Part shown: positions 1 to 7,895 of the stretch, in pieces
How positions within the stretch are numbered: the stretch's first letter is position 1
Layout of the letters: each line of letters begins with the position of its first letter
DNA from: Pinisolibacter aquiterrae
GTDB taxonomy: Bacteria; Pseudomonadota; Alphaproteobacteria; Rhizobiales; Ancalomicrobiaceae
Assembly: GCF_019160155.1 (NCBI RefSeq)
Contig: NZ_JAFNIH010000041.1
Coordinates: 102,771 to 166,770, forward strand
DNA: 64,000 nucleotides
Direction: 5' to 3'
Translations under genes and position numbers: made by a program
The notes under the pieces: generated by a model
Databases searched by the model: none
What the model was told of the DNA's origin: nothing
The model's input: only the letters and a program-made list of their open reading frames with translations

Positions 1-1403
1 TCCGCCTGGGCGTCGGTGCCTTCGGTCACCGCATGGACCTGATAGAGCGACAGCCGCGCCTCGTGCGGCAGGATCGCCTTGATCGCGTTGAAGGTGGCGT
101 CGACCGGGCCGGTGCCGTTGGCCTCCTTGGTGACGTGGTGGCCGTCGACGTCCATGGTGATGATCGCCTTCTGCGGTCCGCCGGTGCCGGCGATGACGGT
201 CAGCGCGATCACCTTGGCGCCCTCGGCGGCCGAGGTGATGCCGTCCTCGACCAGGGCCTCGATGTCCTCGTCGTAGACGTGCTTCTTGCGGTCGGCCAGA
301 TCCTTCATCCGGGTGAAGGCGGCCTCGAAGGCGTTCTCGCCCAGATCGTAGCCCAGATCCTTCAGCTTCTCGCGGAAGGCGTGGCGGCCGGAATGCTTGC
401 CCATGACCAGATTGGTCTCGCGCACGCCGACGTCCTCGGGGCGCATGATCTCGTAGGTCTCGACGTGCTTCAGCATGCCGTCCTGATGGATGCCGCTCTC
501 GTGGGCGAAGGCGTTCTTGCCGACGATCGCCTTGTTGTACTGGACGGGGAAGCCCGAGACTGTGGAGACCAGCTTGGAGGCCTGCGTCAGCATCGGCGTC
601 TTGATGCCGGTGGTGAAGGGGAAGGCGTCGGCGCGGGTGCGGATCGCCATGACGATCTCTTCCAGCGCCGCGTTTCCGGCCCGCTCGCCCAGCCCGTTGA
701 CGGTGCATTCGACCTGCCGCGCGCCGCCCATCACGCCGGCCAGCGAATTGGCGACCGCCATGCCCAGATCGTTGTGGCAATGGGTCGAGAAGATCGCCTT
801 GTCGGCGTTCGGCACCCGGTTGATCAGCATCTCGAACAGGGCCCGATATTCCTCCGGCGTGGTGTAGCCGACGGTATCGGGGATGTTGATCGTGGTGGCG
901 CCGGCCTTGATCGCCGCCTCGACGCAGCGGCACAGGAAGTCGTGCTCGGTGCGGGTCGCGTCCTCGGCCGACCATTCGACGTCGTCGGTGTGGGTGCGGG
1001 CGCGGGAGACGGAGGCGAACACCTTCTCGAGGACCGCGTCGGGCTCCATCTGCAGCTTGTACTTCATGTGCACCGGCGAGGTGGAGATGAAGGTATGGAT
1101 GCGGAAGGCATGCGCGTGGCGCAGCGCCTCGGCGGCCCGGTCGATGTCTTTGTTGGCGGCGCGCGCCAGGCCCGCCGGTACGGCATTGTGCAGACGGCGG
1201 GCGATCTCGGAGACCGCCTCGAAGTCGCCCTGGGAGGCGATCGGGAAGCCCGCCTCGATCACGTCGACGCCCATGGCGTCCAGGATGTCGGCGACCTGCA
1301 GCTTCTCGTCGAAGGTCATCGAGGCGCCGGCGGACTGTTCGCCGTCGCGCAGGGTGGTGTCGAAGATGCGGATGCGTTCACGGGAGGAGGGAACGGCGTT
1401 CAT
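1..1403 (-). CDS. leuA: 2-isopropylmalate synthase, 3' end missing
   Basis: First committed step of leucine synthesis in the cytoplasm: acetyl-CoA plus 2-oxoisovalerate gives 2-isopropylmalate. The protein starts MNAVPSSRERIRIFDTTLRDGEQ; the DTTLRDGEQ motif near residue 15 carries the metal-binding Asp. Further in are the metal-ligand motif STHCHNDLG and the IHQDG segment. About 467 codons are present and the gene runs off the left edge. The family is usually around 510-570 residues, so the visible end is already inside the C-terminal leucine-binding regulatory domain. The ATG at 1403 follows a GAGGAC Shine-Dalgarno-like sequence. A Leu-rich leader and a hairpin lie directly upstream, so attenuation is likely in addition to feedback inhibition. 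Confidence 0.96.
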   Translation of the reverse strand, partial: MNAVPSSRERIRIFDTTLRDGEQSAGASMTFDEKLQVADILDAMGVDVIEAGFPIASQGDFEAVSEIARRLHNAVPAGLARAANKDIDRAAEALRHAHAFRIHTFISTSPVHMKYKLQMEPDAVLEKVFASVSRARTHTDDVEWSAEDATRTEHDFLCRCVEAAIKAGATTINIPDTVGYTTPEEYRALFEMLINRVPNADKAIFSTHCHNDLGMAVANSLAGVMGGARQVECTVNGLGERAGNAALEEIVMAIRTRADAFPFTTGIKTPMLTQASKLVSTVSGFPVQYNKAIVGKNAFAHESGIHQDGMLKHVETYEIMRPEDVGVRETNLVMGKHSGRHAFREKLKDLGYDLGENAFEAAFTRMKDLADRKKHVYDEDIEALVEDGITSAAEGAKVIALTVIAGTGGPQKAIITMDVDGHHVTKEANGTGPVDATFNAIKAILPHEARLSLYQVHAVTEGTDAQA

Positions 1404-1498
1404 CGGATCTGTCCTCGATATCGGTGCGGCGCGGGACGGAGATGTCTGAGGTCCGTCGTCGGCGCCGAAGGGTGTTCGGTGGCCGGTTCGCTGCGGAT

Positions 1499-1550
1499 CC
1501 CCTGAGTGCCCGCTTCCCGCTCATGGAGGAAGCCGGTCGGCGCTCAGGGG
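1499..1550 (-). promoter_or_regulatory. Nested hairpin between leader peptide and leuA (candidate attenuator)
   Basis: Outer arms CCCCTGAG (1499-1506) and CTCAGGGG (1543-1550) are perfectly complementary. Inner arms GCTTCC (1512-1517) and GGAAGC (1528-1533) form a second stem inside them. One outer arm covers the stop codon of the Leu-rich leader ORF (TGA at 1546-1544), so a ribosome stalled on the leader's Leu codons would change which stem forms. There is no clear U-tract, so the structure could act by transcription termination or by masking translation signals. Seen: the dyads. Inferred: attenuation. Confidence 0.5.
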
Positions 1551-1648
1551 CCGATAAGGAGAAGAAGCGAGGCGGCGAGAAGGGCGAGCGAACCCGTGGC
1601 GCGGAAGGGCGCATCGATCGTCGGCGATGAGATGTCTCGCGCGATCAT
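1544..1648 (-). CDS. Putative leu leader peptide (34 aa)
   Basis: A 34-codon ORF starts MIARDISS and ends SLALLAASLLLLIGP. Seven of the eleven residues from SL to LLLL are Leu. Four of those seven codons are CTT, which is uncommon among the CTC/CTG-rich genes here. It lies 140 bp upstream of leuA on the same strand, and its stop codon is inside the hairpin above. Leu-rich leaders in front of leuA are the classical attenuation arrangement in proteobacteria. The Shine-Dalgarno sequence is weak (CCGGA just before the ATG), which lowers confidence that it is translated efficiently. No other function is suggested. Confidence 0.55.
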   Translation of the reverse strand: MIARDISSPTIDAPFRATGSLALLAASLLLLIGP

Positions 1649-1718
1649 TCCGGGTTCGAGCCTCGTTTCGCTCGTCGAAGCCATCGGACCGAGGCGCTTC
1701 GCGCCATCGGCCCGCTCT

Positions 1719-1748
1719 TGACGGATCCTGACGTGACGGATCCTGAAG
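1719..1748. repeat. 15-bp imperfect tandem duplication
   Basis: TGACGGATCCTGACG (1719-1733) is followed directly by TGACGGATCCTGAAG (1734-1748), one mismatch. It sits between the chemoreceptor terminator hairpin and the leu leader, where the leuA promoter should be, and could be a duplicated binding site. A short dyad CCTGAA-G-TTCAGG (1742-1754) overlaps its end. Confidence 0.5.
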
Positions 1749-1751
1749 TTC

Positions 1752-1786
1752 AGGGTTCGCGGTCCCGGGACGAGACCGCGAGCCCT
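1752..1786 (-). terminator. Hairpin downstream of the chemoreceptor gene
   Basis: A 13-bp stem (1752-1764 with 1774-1786, one G-T wobble) closes a 9-nt loop, 41 bp beyond the chemoreceptor stop. There is no strong U-tract on the minus strand, so it is a candidate terminator or mRNA 3' stabiliser. Confidence 0.5.
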
Positions 1787-1827
1787 TTCGAGATACCGGC
1801 GATGACGCGGCGACGCAAGCGCGATTT

Positions 1828-4197
1828 TCACGCCGCCTTCGCCGAGGTCACCCGTTTGGAATGCGAGACGATCGCCTCGCCCAGTCGTTCGACCAGGGCC
1901 GCCTCGATCGAGCGGGCGAAATGGACGCCCACTTCCGTCGCCTCGGTCCAAACCACCTCCGCCTCGACCTTGCGGCCCTCGACCACCAGCAGGACCGAGC
2001 CGCCGCGCCTGAGGCCCGGAACCGGCGTCAGGCGCGCGCCGTCGCGCGAGATGTCGGCGAGCGTGGTGCGCGTCTCGCGCCCGTCGACGACGATGCCGAT
2101 CTCCGCCGAACTCGACCAGCGATCGGTCTCCCGGCGTTCGGCCTTGCGGGTCGCCTCCTCGACGATCGCCGGGATCTCGGCGCGGACGCGGTCGGAGGAT
2201 CGTTTCATCGCGTCGGAGACGTCGGTCACCCGCTCCGCCGACGTGGTCGAATGGGCGACGCGGTCGGCGATGTCGATCATCCGCCGCGCCACGTCGTCGA
2301 CGGCGGTGTTGGTGCGTTCCACCGAGTCGGAGAACGAGTTCATCGCCGCCCGCTGCTCCTCCATCGCCGCCGCGATCGCCGAGGACACCCCGTCGAGCGT
2401 GGCGATCTGGTCGGTGACCGAGCCGATCGCGCCGACCGCGCGTTTGGTCGCGGTCTGGATCTCGGCGACCTTGCGGCCGATCTCCTCCGTCGACTTGGCG
2501 GTCTGCCCGGCCAGTTCCTTGACCTCCTGGGCGACGATGGCGAACCCGCGCCCGGCTTCGCCCGCGCGCGCCGCCTCGATGGTGGCGTTGAGGGCGAGGA
2601 GATTGGTCTGACCGGCGATCTCGGCGATCGTCGAGACGATCTCGCCGATGTCGGAGGTGACCCGGGAGAGCCCGTCGATCGCCTCGCGCGACTGGTCGGC
2701 GCGGCCGACCGCGTCGCGGGTCAGCGTCGAGGATCGGCCGATCTGGTCGGCGATCTCGCCGATCGCCATGATCACCTGGGTGGTCATGGCGGCCGCGTCG
2801 GCGTTGAGGGTTCGCGTCGTCTCCGCCGAGGAGGCGGCCTCGGAGGCGGCGGCGCCGACGGTGCGCAGGGTTTCGAGCATGTCGCGGGCCTGGGTCTGGA
2901 CGTCGCCGGACCCGCGCACGATCTCGCTCATGCCTTGTTCGGTCGCCCGCTCCACCTCCTGTGCCATCGACATCAGAACGGCGCGCCGTTCGGCCTCCGC
3001 GCGGGCGTCGAGGGCGGCGCGCTCGTCCTCGAGCCGCCGGCTCTCGGCGAGCGCGTCGAGGAATTGGCGCATGGCGTTGGAGACGCGGCCGATCTCGGAG
3101 CGCGCCGGCAAGGGGGCCGGGGCCGTCGCCGAGGTGTCGCCGGCGGCGATCTTGTCGATGATCCCGCTCACGCGGCCGATCGGCCGGGTGATCGAGCGCG
3201 CCACCAGGAAGCCGATGCCGGCCGCGGTGATCAGGCTGATCAGGCCGATCGCGGTGAAGACGAGGAACTGCTGCCGCGACGCCGAGGCGTGCCGCATCGC
3301 GTCGGCGGCGAGCGCCTGGCTGAGCGTGTCCTCGAGATCCTTGAGTTCGTCGACCCAGTCGGTGGTCGCCATCCACCACTCGCCGGTGGTGACGCCGTCG
3401 AGGCGTCCACTCTCCTGTCCGGTGGCGATGACCCGGCGCAGACGGTTCACCGTCGCGAGCGCCTTGGAGGCGTCGAGGGTGGCGATCAGATCGTCGTGCA
3501 CGCCGGCCGCCAACATGCGAAATTCGCCGAGACGGTCGCTCTCGCGCGCCGAGGTCTCGACGTAGGCCTTCCAGCGGGCGGGTTCGAACCCGCCGCCGGC
3601 GATCAGCGCGTTGCCGGTGGCGCGTTCCTGGCCGGCATATTCCTTGGCGGCCATCAGCGACTGCAGGGTGATCAGAGAGGTCGTCACGGTGGCGTCGTCG
3701 ACGCTCTTCAGCACCTCGGCGGTGGTGTGGAAGAAGTCGTCGATCATGCCGGAATAGCCGGCGAGCACGCCGGGCACGGGCAACGAGAGATCGTCGATCG
3801 AGGCCCGCAACCGCGTCATGTCGGCGACCCGGGCGTCGGCCTTCCGCAGCGCCGCCTCGACCCGGCCGTCGAGCGCCGCGCGTCCCTCTCGGGTGCGCAG
3901 CGCCCGGTAGGCCTCGGCGGCGACGTCGGTGCGCTTTCGCTGCGCCAGCATGAGGCCGCGCGGGGCCGGCGTCTCGCCCTTGGAGGCGACGAAGCCGACC
4001 GAGGCACCGCGTTCGCGTTGCAGCTCGTGGACGAGAGCGGCGACCGACTGCGCCGTCTCCGTGAAGGCGACGACCTGATCGGATCGGGTGATGGCGTCGA
4101 GCCGTTCCCACACGAGATACCCGATCACCGCCGTCAGCACGGCGAGCGCCGGGAAGACCGCCAGGATCAGCCGTTCCGAAATCTTGAGTTTCTGCAT
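1828..4197 (-). CDS. Methyl-accepting chemotaxis protein with NIT sensor and PilZ domain
   Basis: A 789-aa membrane chemoreceptor. TM1 is about residues 11-30. A periplasmic region (about 50-290) contains the NIT-domain signature [14 protein letters not shown] and resembles nitrate/nitrite-sensing NIT domains. TM2 is about 311-333, followed by HAMP (334-385) and the signalling hairpin with tip sequence [21 protein letters not shown] (526 onward, split here as [10 protein letters not shown] and [11 protein letters not shown]). The C-terminus (about 688-765) is a PilZ-like domain with RETDR (RxxxR) and DISRDG (DxSxxG), the usual c-di-GMP contacts. No CheR-tethering pentapeptide is seen at the end. 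The ATG at 4197 is preferred over a TTG at 4230 because [10 protein letters not shown] leads directly into TM1. A CtrA-box-like site lies upstream. Ligand is inferred only. Confidence 0.93.
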   Translation of the reverse strand: MQKLKISERLILAVFPALAVLTAVIGYLVWERLDAITRSDQVVAFTETAQSVAALVHELQRERGASVGFVASKGETPAPRGLMLAQRKRTDVAAEAYRALRTREGRAALDGRVEAALRKADARVADMTRLRASIDDLSLPVPGVLAGYSGMIDDFFHTTAEVLKSVDDATVTTSLITLQSLMAAKEYAGQERATGNALIAGGGFEPARWKAYVETSARESDRLGEFRMLAAGVHDDLIATLDASKALATVNRLRRVIATGQESGRLDGVTTGEWWMATTDWVDELKDLEDTLSQALAADAMRHASASRQQFLVFTAIGLISLITAAGIGFLVARSITRPIGRVSGIIDKIAAGDTSATAPAPLPARSEIGRVSNAMRQFLDALAESRRLEDERAALDARAEAERRAVLMSMAQEVERATEQGMSEIVRGSGDVQTQARDMLETLRTVGAAASEAASSAETTRTLNADAAAMTTQVIMAIGEIADQIGRSSTLTRDAVGRADQSREAIDGLSRVTSDIGEIVSTIAEIAGQTNLLALNATIEAARAGEAGRGFAIVAQEVKELAGQTAKSTEEIGRKVAEIQTATKRAVGAIGSVTDQIATLDGVSSAIAAAMEEQRAAMNSFSDSVERTNTAVDDVARRMIDIADRVAHSTTSAERVTDVSDAMKRSSDRVRAEIPAIVEEATRKAERRETDRWSSSAEIGIVVDGRETRTTLADISRDGARLTPVPGLRRGGSVLLVVEGRKVEAEVVWTEATEVGVHFARSIEAALVERLGEAIVSHSKRVTSAKAA

Positions 4198-4245
4198 CGC
4201 GAGGGATCCGTCTCTGAGACCTCCCTTCAAGGTCGACGGCTTTCG

Positions 4246-4260
4246 TTAACCCAGGGTTTA
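4246..4260. promoter_or_regulatory. CtrA-box-like site TTAA-N7-TTTA
   Basis: TTAA (4246-4249), seven bases, then TTTA (4257-4260) matches the CtrA half-sites TTAA-N7-TTAA at 7 of 8 positions, about 50 bp upstream of the chemoreceptor ATG. TTAA is rare in this G+C-rich sequence. CtrA control of motility and chemotaxis genes is established in Alphaproteobacteria. Binding here is inferred. Confidence 0.4.
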
Positions 4261-4264
4261 TCTG

Positions 4265-4284
4265 GGCGCCGTCTGCACGGCGCC
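4265..4284 (-). terminator. GC-rich hairpin after the phzF operon
   Basis: GGCGCCGT (4265-4272) and ACGGCGCC (4277-4284) form a perfect 8-bp stem with a CTGC loop, about 155 bp beyond the phzF-like stop codon. It may end that operon or lie in the chemoreceptor 5' region. A 12-bp palindrome ATGAAATTTCAT follows at 4297-4308. Confidence 0.35.
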
Positions 4285-4440
4285 GCGTCGAATACGATGA
4301 AATTTCATGATCCGGGGCACGATGTCACGGAAGATTGAGGGTGACGTGACCCGAAGTTGCGCGGCGTAATCCAGTCGAACGTGAAATGTCGCCCGGCGAA
4401 TCCTTCGCCGCCCTTCGTTCGTGTCGCGCGTGACGGGTGA

Positions 4441-5364
4441 TCACGGCGTGCCGAGAAGCTCTCCCTCGGCGACGCGGACCACCGATCCGCCGATGCGCAA
4501 GGCGGCGAGGCGGCCCTCGTGGAACTCGGTGGTGAGGTCGATCAGGCTCGGCCGTCCCATCTCGAAACCCTGTTCGATCCGCGCCCGATGGGTTCCGTCG
4601 GTCGGCGTGTCGAAGGCGGCGATCACCCCGGCGAAGGCCGCCGCCGCCGATCCGGTCGCCGGGTCCTCGCCGATGCCGAAGCCGAAGTCGAACATGCGGG
4701 CGTGGAAGGCGCTGTCGTGATTGCGCGTCTCGCGGCAATAGACGAAGACGGAAAAGGCCTCGGCCTCTCCGAAGGCGGCCAGCCACCGGGCCGGATCGAG
4801 GCGGGCGCGGCCGATCGCGTCGAGCCCCTCGATCGGCACGAAGACGAAGGCGACGCCGGCGTCGAACACCGAGGGAACATGGTTCTCGAATCCGATCTCG
4901 GTCGCCTCGAGCCCGAGCGCGTCGGCGATGGCGCCCTTGTCCGGCATCTCGCCCGGGACCCGCGCCGGCAGTCGCGGCGCATCGAACTCGGCATAGGTCG
5001 CGCGGACCGGATCGAGCCGCACCGCCGCGCGGATCGTCCCGACCGTCTCCTCGAGCACGACCATCGCGTCGATGCCGCTCTCGGGCGTGCCGAAGCGCTC
5101 CTCCGCCAGCAGCGCGGCGGTGCCGACCGTCGGGTGACCGGCGAAGGGGAGCTCGCGGCCGGGGGTGAAGATCCGCAGCGCCGCCGAATGGGACGGCCGG
5201 GCCGCCGGCCGCACGAACACCGTCTCCGACAGGTTGAACTCGCGGGCGATCGTCTGCATCGCCGCCGTGTCGAGGCCGTCGCCGTCGAGAACCACGGCGA
5301 GCGGATTGCCGGCGTGGGCGCGATCGGTGAAGACGTCGAGAACGACGTAGCGGCGGCGTGTCAT
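4441..5364 (-). CDS. PhzF-family isomerase/epimerase
   Basis: A 307-aa protein of the PhzF fold (two diaminopimelate-epimerase-like halves). The catalytic Glu is in NLSETVF near residue 45, and GHPTVGTAALL and DPATGSAAA are the conserved glycine-rich loops of the two halves. The family includes phenazine-pathway isomerases, but most members have unknown substrates, and no other phenazine gene is present, so a phenazine role should not be assumed. The ATG at 5364 follows a strong GGAGGG. It overlaps the upstream Nudix-like stop codon (ATGA), so the two are translationally coupled. It is the last gene of the three-gene operon. Confidence 0.9.
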   Translation of the reverse strand: MTRRRYVVLDVFTDRAHAGNPLAVVLDGDGLDTAAMQTIAREFNLSETVFVRPAARPSHSAALRIFTPGRELPFAGHPTVGTAALLAEERFGTPESGIDAMVVLEETVGTIRAAVRLDPVRATYAEFDAPRLPARVPGEMPDKGAIADALGLEATEIGFENHVPSVFDAGVAFVFVPIEGLDAIGRARLDPARWLAAFGEAEAFSVFVYCRETRNHDSAFHARMFDFGFGIGEDPATGSAAAAFAGVIAAFDTPTDGTHRARIEQGFEMGRPSLIDLTTEFHEGRLAALRIGGSVVRVAEGELLGTP

Positions 5365-6113
5365 GGCGATCCCTCCGGGGGCGTGAGCGGCGCGGCCGCC
5401 CCCTCGCCGTCGGCGGCGAGCAGGGCGAGCAGGCGGGGAACGTAGGGCACGCTCGCCTCGAGGGCGAGCGGATCGTCGAAGGCGACCATGCGGAGCCGAT
5501 CGAGCTCGCCGTCGCGAACCTCGATCGCGGCGGTGAGCGCGGCGGCGTCGAGGGGGAAGCGATGGCGTTTGACCAGCGCGAGCCGCCCCGCCCCCGACGG
5601 GATCACCCACCATCCGGCATCGGCCGCGCAGGCCGTGAGCCGGAACCCGACCTCCTCGAACACCTCGCGGTGCATGTTGGCGATCGGATCGAGCCGGCCG
5701 TCGCGGCGGTCCTCGTGGTCGAACGAGCCCGACGGCGGATAGCTGAGGCCGGCATTGGCGGTGGTGGCGCTCTGCCGTCCGACCAGCAGGCGGCCGTCGC
5801 GGCTGGTGACCGCCGCGACGGGGAAGAGGTGGCGAAACCCGCGCTCGGCGAGCCCGCCCCGGAGGACGTGGAGCAGCGTCGCGAAATCGGTCGGCCGTGC
5901 CCGCGCCGAGAGCGTGGCGCCCCTCGCCTCGACCCGGTCGAAGAGGAAGGCCGAACCGTTCCACAGCGCCGGATTGGCGGCCTGCGCCACGCGCCAATGC
6001 GCCGCGACGGCAGCTCGTTCGAAAGCCTCGAGCTCGAGCGGCTCGTCGGCGACGGCGAGATCCACCGACGCGAAGCGGAGGGGGTGGTCGAGGGCGTCGT
6101 CGATCGGATTCAC
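5361..6113 (-). CDS. Nudix-hydrolase-like protein
   Basis: A 250-aa protein with a Nudix core in its second half: PPSGSFDHEDRRDG then MHREVFEEVGF, giving the REUxEExGU part of the Nudix box. The Glu expected eight residues before the Arg is Leu (GRLDPIANMHRE), so the box is not canonical and the catalytic metal site may be altered. Nudix enzymes hydrolyse nucleoside diphosphates linked to other groups; the substrate here is unknown. The N-terminal 90 residues have no motif I recognise. The GTG start at 6113 is chosen because it gives a GTGA overlap with the upstream stop codon; the downstream end overlaps the phzF-like ATG. Confidence 0.85.
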   Translation of the reverse strand: MNPIDDALDHPLRFASVDLAVADEPLELEAFERAAVAAHWRVAQAANPALWNGSAFLFDRVEARGATLSARARPTDFATLLHVLRGGLAERGFRHLFPVAAVTSRDGRLLVGRQSATTANAGLSYPPSGSFDHEDRRDGRLDPIANMHREVFEEVGFRLTACAADAGWWVIPSGAGRLALVKRHRFPLDAAALTAAIEVRDGELDRLRMVAFDDPLALEASVPYVPRLLALLAADGEGAAAPLTPPEGSP

Positions 6114-7201
6114 GGGCGGGACCCCGAAAGGCGCAGCGTGACCGCCACGGGACAATGGTCGGAGGCCTTCGGCCGGTCGAAGCCGACCCGCGGATAGCGC
6201 TCGAACCGCGCCGGCGCCGGCCGCATCCGCTCCACCGGCACCCGATGGGGCAGGCCCGACCGGATCACGCTCGGCCGCGCGTCCGGATTGGCGCGGGCGA
6301 GAGCCGGCGACACGAAGACGTGGTCGAGGGCCGCCAGTTCTCGCCCCTCGGCCCAGAAATGGGTCCAGCGCTCGATCGGCGGCAGCCGTTCGACCAGATC
6401 GACGGCGAAGTGATCGGCATGGAACGGATCGAACCCCGTCGCCACCACCCGTTCGCCGATCGCCTCGAGGGTGCCGTCCTCGCCGCGCCGGAGCATCAGA
6501 TGGTCGCGGTAGTCGTTGAGATCGCCGAGGATCGCCCAATCGGCCGAGGCGGTCCGCGCGCCGAACTTCGCCTCGACCAGCCGGCGCACCGCGCGCGCCT
6601 CGGCCCGGCGCACCGCCATGGTCTTGTCGCGCCCCTCGGTCATGGACTTGAAGTGGCAGATCCACAGCGTGAGCGGGCCGTCGGCGGTCTCGACCTCGAC
6701 CTCGAGCGCGTCGCGCTTGAAGATGCGGTCGTCCGGCGTCGAGCCCCAGCGGCGCAGATCGTCGTCGAAGAGATCGAGATCGCGATAGGTGAGGGTGGCG
6801 TTGCTCATCACCCGGATCGGCCACCCGCGACGGCTCGCCACCGCCACGTCGATGCCGCGCCGGTCGTTGCCGTCGAGCAGGGCGAAATGCTCGTAGGGCT
6901 CGTCGAGCGCGCGGCGCAGATAGCGGTCGTGAAACCACCGCAGCGCATCGTGCCCGTCGACCTCCTGGAGACACAGGACGTCGGCGTCGCAGTCGCGAAT
7001 CGCCTGCGCCGTCAGTTGGCGCTGGTCGTCGGAGATCGACACCTGCAGGGCGCGCTCGATCAGGCGCCCCTCGGCCTCCGACTCGTGGTCGTAGAGGCCG
7101 ACCGCCGCGTCCGGGATCCAGGCGCCGGTGCGCCGGTCGCGGTCCGCCGTGAAGCGGCGCAACAGATTCTCGACGTTGAACGTGGCGATCCTGACGGTCA
7201 T
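6110..7201 (-). CDS. Endonuclease/exonuclease/phosphatase-family protein
   Basis: A 363-aa EEP-fold protein. It begins MTVRIATFNVENLL (the N-terminal Asn of the fold), has CLQEVDG (metal-binding Glu), HFKSM, ILGDLNDY (catalytic Asp/Asn) and ends with KASDHCPV (catalytic Asp-His). All signature residues are present, so it should be an active metal-dependent phosphodiesterase or phosphatase, but the substrate (nucleic acid, lipid or inositide) cannot be told from sequence. There is no signal peptide. The ATG at 7201 follows GAGGGG. It is the first gene of the operon with the Nudix-like and PhzF-like genes. Confidence 0.9.
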   Translation of the reverse strand: MTVRIATFNVENLLRRFTADRDRRTGAWIPDAAVGLYDHESEAEGRLIERALQVSISDDQRQLTAQAIRDCDADVLCLQEVDGHDALRWFHDRYLRRALDEPYEHFALLDGNDRRGIDVAVASRRGWPIRVMSNATLTYRDLDLFDDDLRRWGSTPDDRIFKRDALEVEVETADGPLTLWICHFKSMTEGRDKTMAVRRAEARAVRRLVEAKFGARTASADWAILGDLNDYRDHLMLRRGEDGTLEAIGERVVATGFDPFHADHFAVDLVERLPPIERWTHFWAEGRELAALDHVFVSPALARANPDARPSVIRSGLPHRVPVERMRPAPARFERYPRVGFDRPKASDHCPVAVTLRLSGSRP

Positions 7202-7325
7202 GACGCCCCTCGTTCGCGAAGCCGGCCGGGCCGGTGCCGGACCTCCCATCCCTAGCGCGAAACCGCGTCCGCCGCGAGCCCCGCCGCGCGCGTCGCGGAC
7301 ACCCCCCGACCTTCGTTCGATATGA

Positions 7326-7348
7326 ACCTATTAGGTATGATGTTGACG
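7326..7348. promoter_or_regulatory. Small dyad and TTGACG element upstream of the SCP2 gene
   Basis: ACCTA-T-TAGGT (7326-7336) is a perfect inverted repeat, overlapping TATGAT (7336-7341). TTGACGTATTC follows at 7343. The same TGACGT core recurs at the fadL-like and merR promoters. The region separates the divergent EEP operon and SCP2 gene. Which gene it controls is not clear. Confidence 0.35.
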
Positions 7349-7410
7349 TATTCGGAAGCCTATGAAAGACTGTGCTCGAAACGGATGCCGCTCTCGGGAG
7401 GAGCTCTGTC

Positions 7411-7713
7411 GTGCTCGATGAAATCGTGGAAGACCGCCTGCGTGGATCCCTGCCGGCCCTGTCGCGCCTCGGCGCCCTGGTGCGTTTCGATCTCGGCAAG
7501 GACGGTCGCCCGACGCTCGATGCGCGCGGTGGAACGGCGCGTCTCGAGCTCGACAACGACGAGCCGGCCGACTGTACCATCACCATCACCAAGGAAAACC
7601 TCCTGAAGCTGCTCGACGGCAAGCTCGACCCGATGCTCGGCTACACCCTCGGCAAGATCCGGGTGGCCGGCTCGCTCGGCATCGCGATGAAGCTGGTGGG
7701 GGCCATCGCCTGA
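7411..7713 (+). CDS. SCP2 sterol-binding-domain protein
   Basis: A 100-aa protein that is essentially one SCP2 domain: a polar first half (LSRLGALVRFDLGKDG), a central DCTITITKENLLKLLDGKLDPMLGYTLGK segment (shown in part: DCTITITKENLLKLL) and the final KIRVAGSLGIAMKL helix. SCP2 domains bind hydrophobic ligands such as acyl-CoA or sterol-like lipids. The start is a GTG at 7411 with GGGAGGAG seven bases upstream; an in-frame GTG at 7372 lacks a ribosome site. Its position next to fatty-acid uptake and oxidation genes supports a lipid-carrier role, which is inferred. Confidence 0.88.
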   Translation: MLDEIVEDRLRGSLPALSRLGALVRFDLGKDGRPTLDARGGTARLELDNDEPADCTITITKENLLKLLDGKLDPMLGYTLGKIRVAGSLGIAMKLVGAIA

Positions 7714-7751
7714 CGAAGGGCGAAGGCCCGTGGACGGTGCCGTGCATGACG

Positions 7752-7800
7752 ATTACGTCACCTGGGTCCGGTTGACGTGATCGGGTCGGCCCGTTAATTT
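7752..7800 (+). promoter_or_regulatory. Promoter and overlapping operator of the FadL-like gene
   Basis: A promoter fits TTGACG (7772-7777), 17-bp spacer, TAATTT (7795-7800). Overlapping the -35 is an inverted repeat ATTACGTCA (7752-7760), 12 bases, TGACGTGAT (7773-7781), with half-site centres 21 bp apart (two helical turns). A repressor bound here would block the -35. The MerR-family or another acyl-CoA-responsive regulator is a reasonable candidate. Confidence 0.55.
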
Positions 7801-7895
7801 TCGATGACGATCCGGCGACGTTCGAACCTCGGGAAAACCGGGGCGTTCCGGGGCGCAGCACGACAGACGAGTGAGCCGTGGGCTCGGGGGGAACG

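Noticed and set aside
3580..3600. GTTCGAACC-like T-loop sequence
   Set aside because: It lies inside the chemoreceptor coding sequence and no cloverleaf arms surround it, so not a tRNA.
1861..4338. Long frame antisense to the chemoreceptor
   Set aside because: Repetitive Arg/Gly/Asp composition and no ribosome site; the chemoreceptor is unambiguous.
4441..5364. Phenazine biosynthesis gene
   Set aside because: PhzF is a broad family and no other phenazine gene is present; only the fold is claimed.
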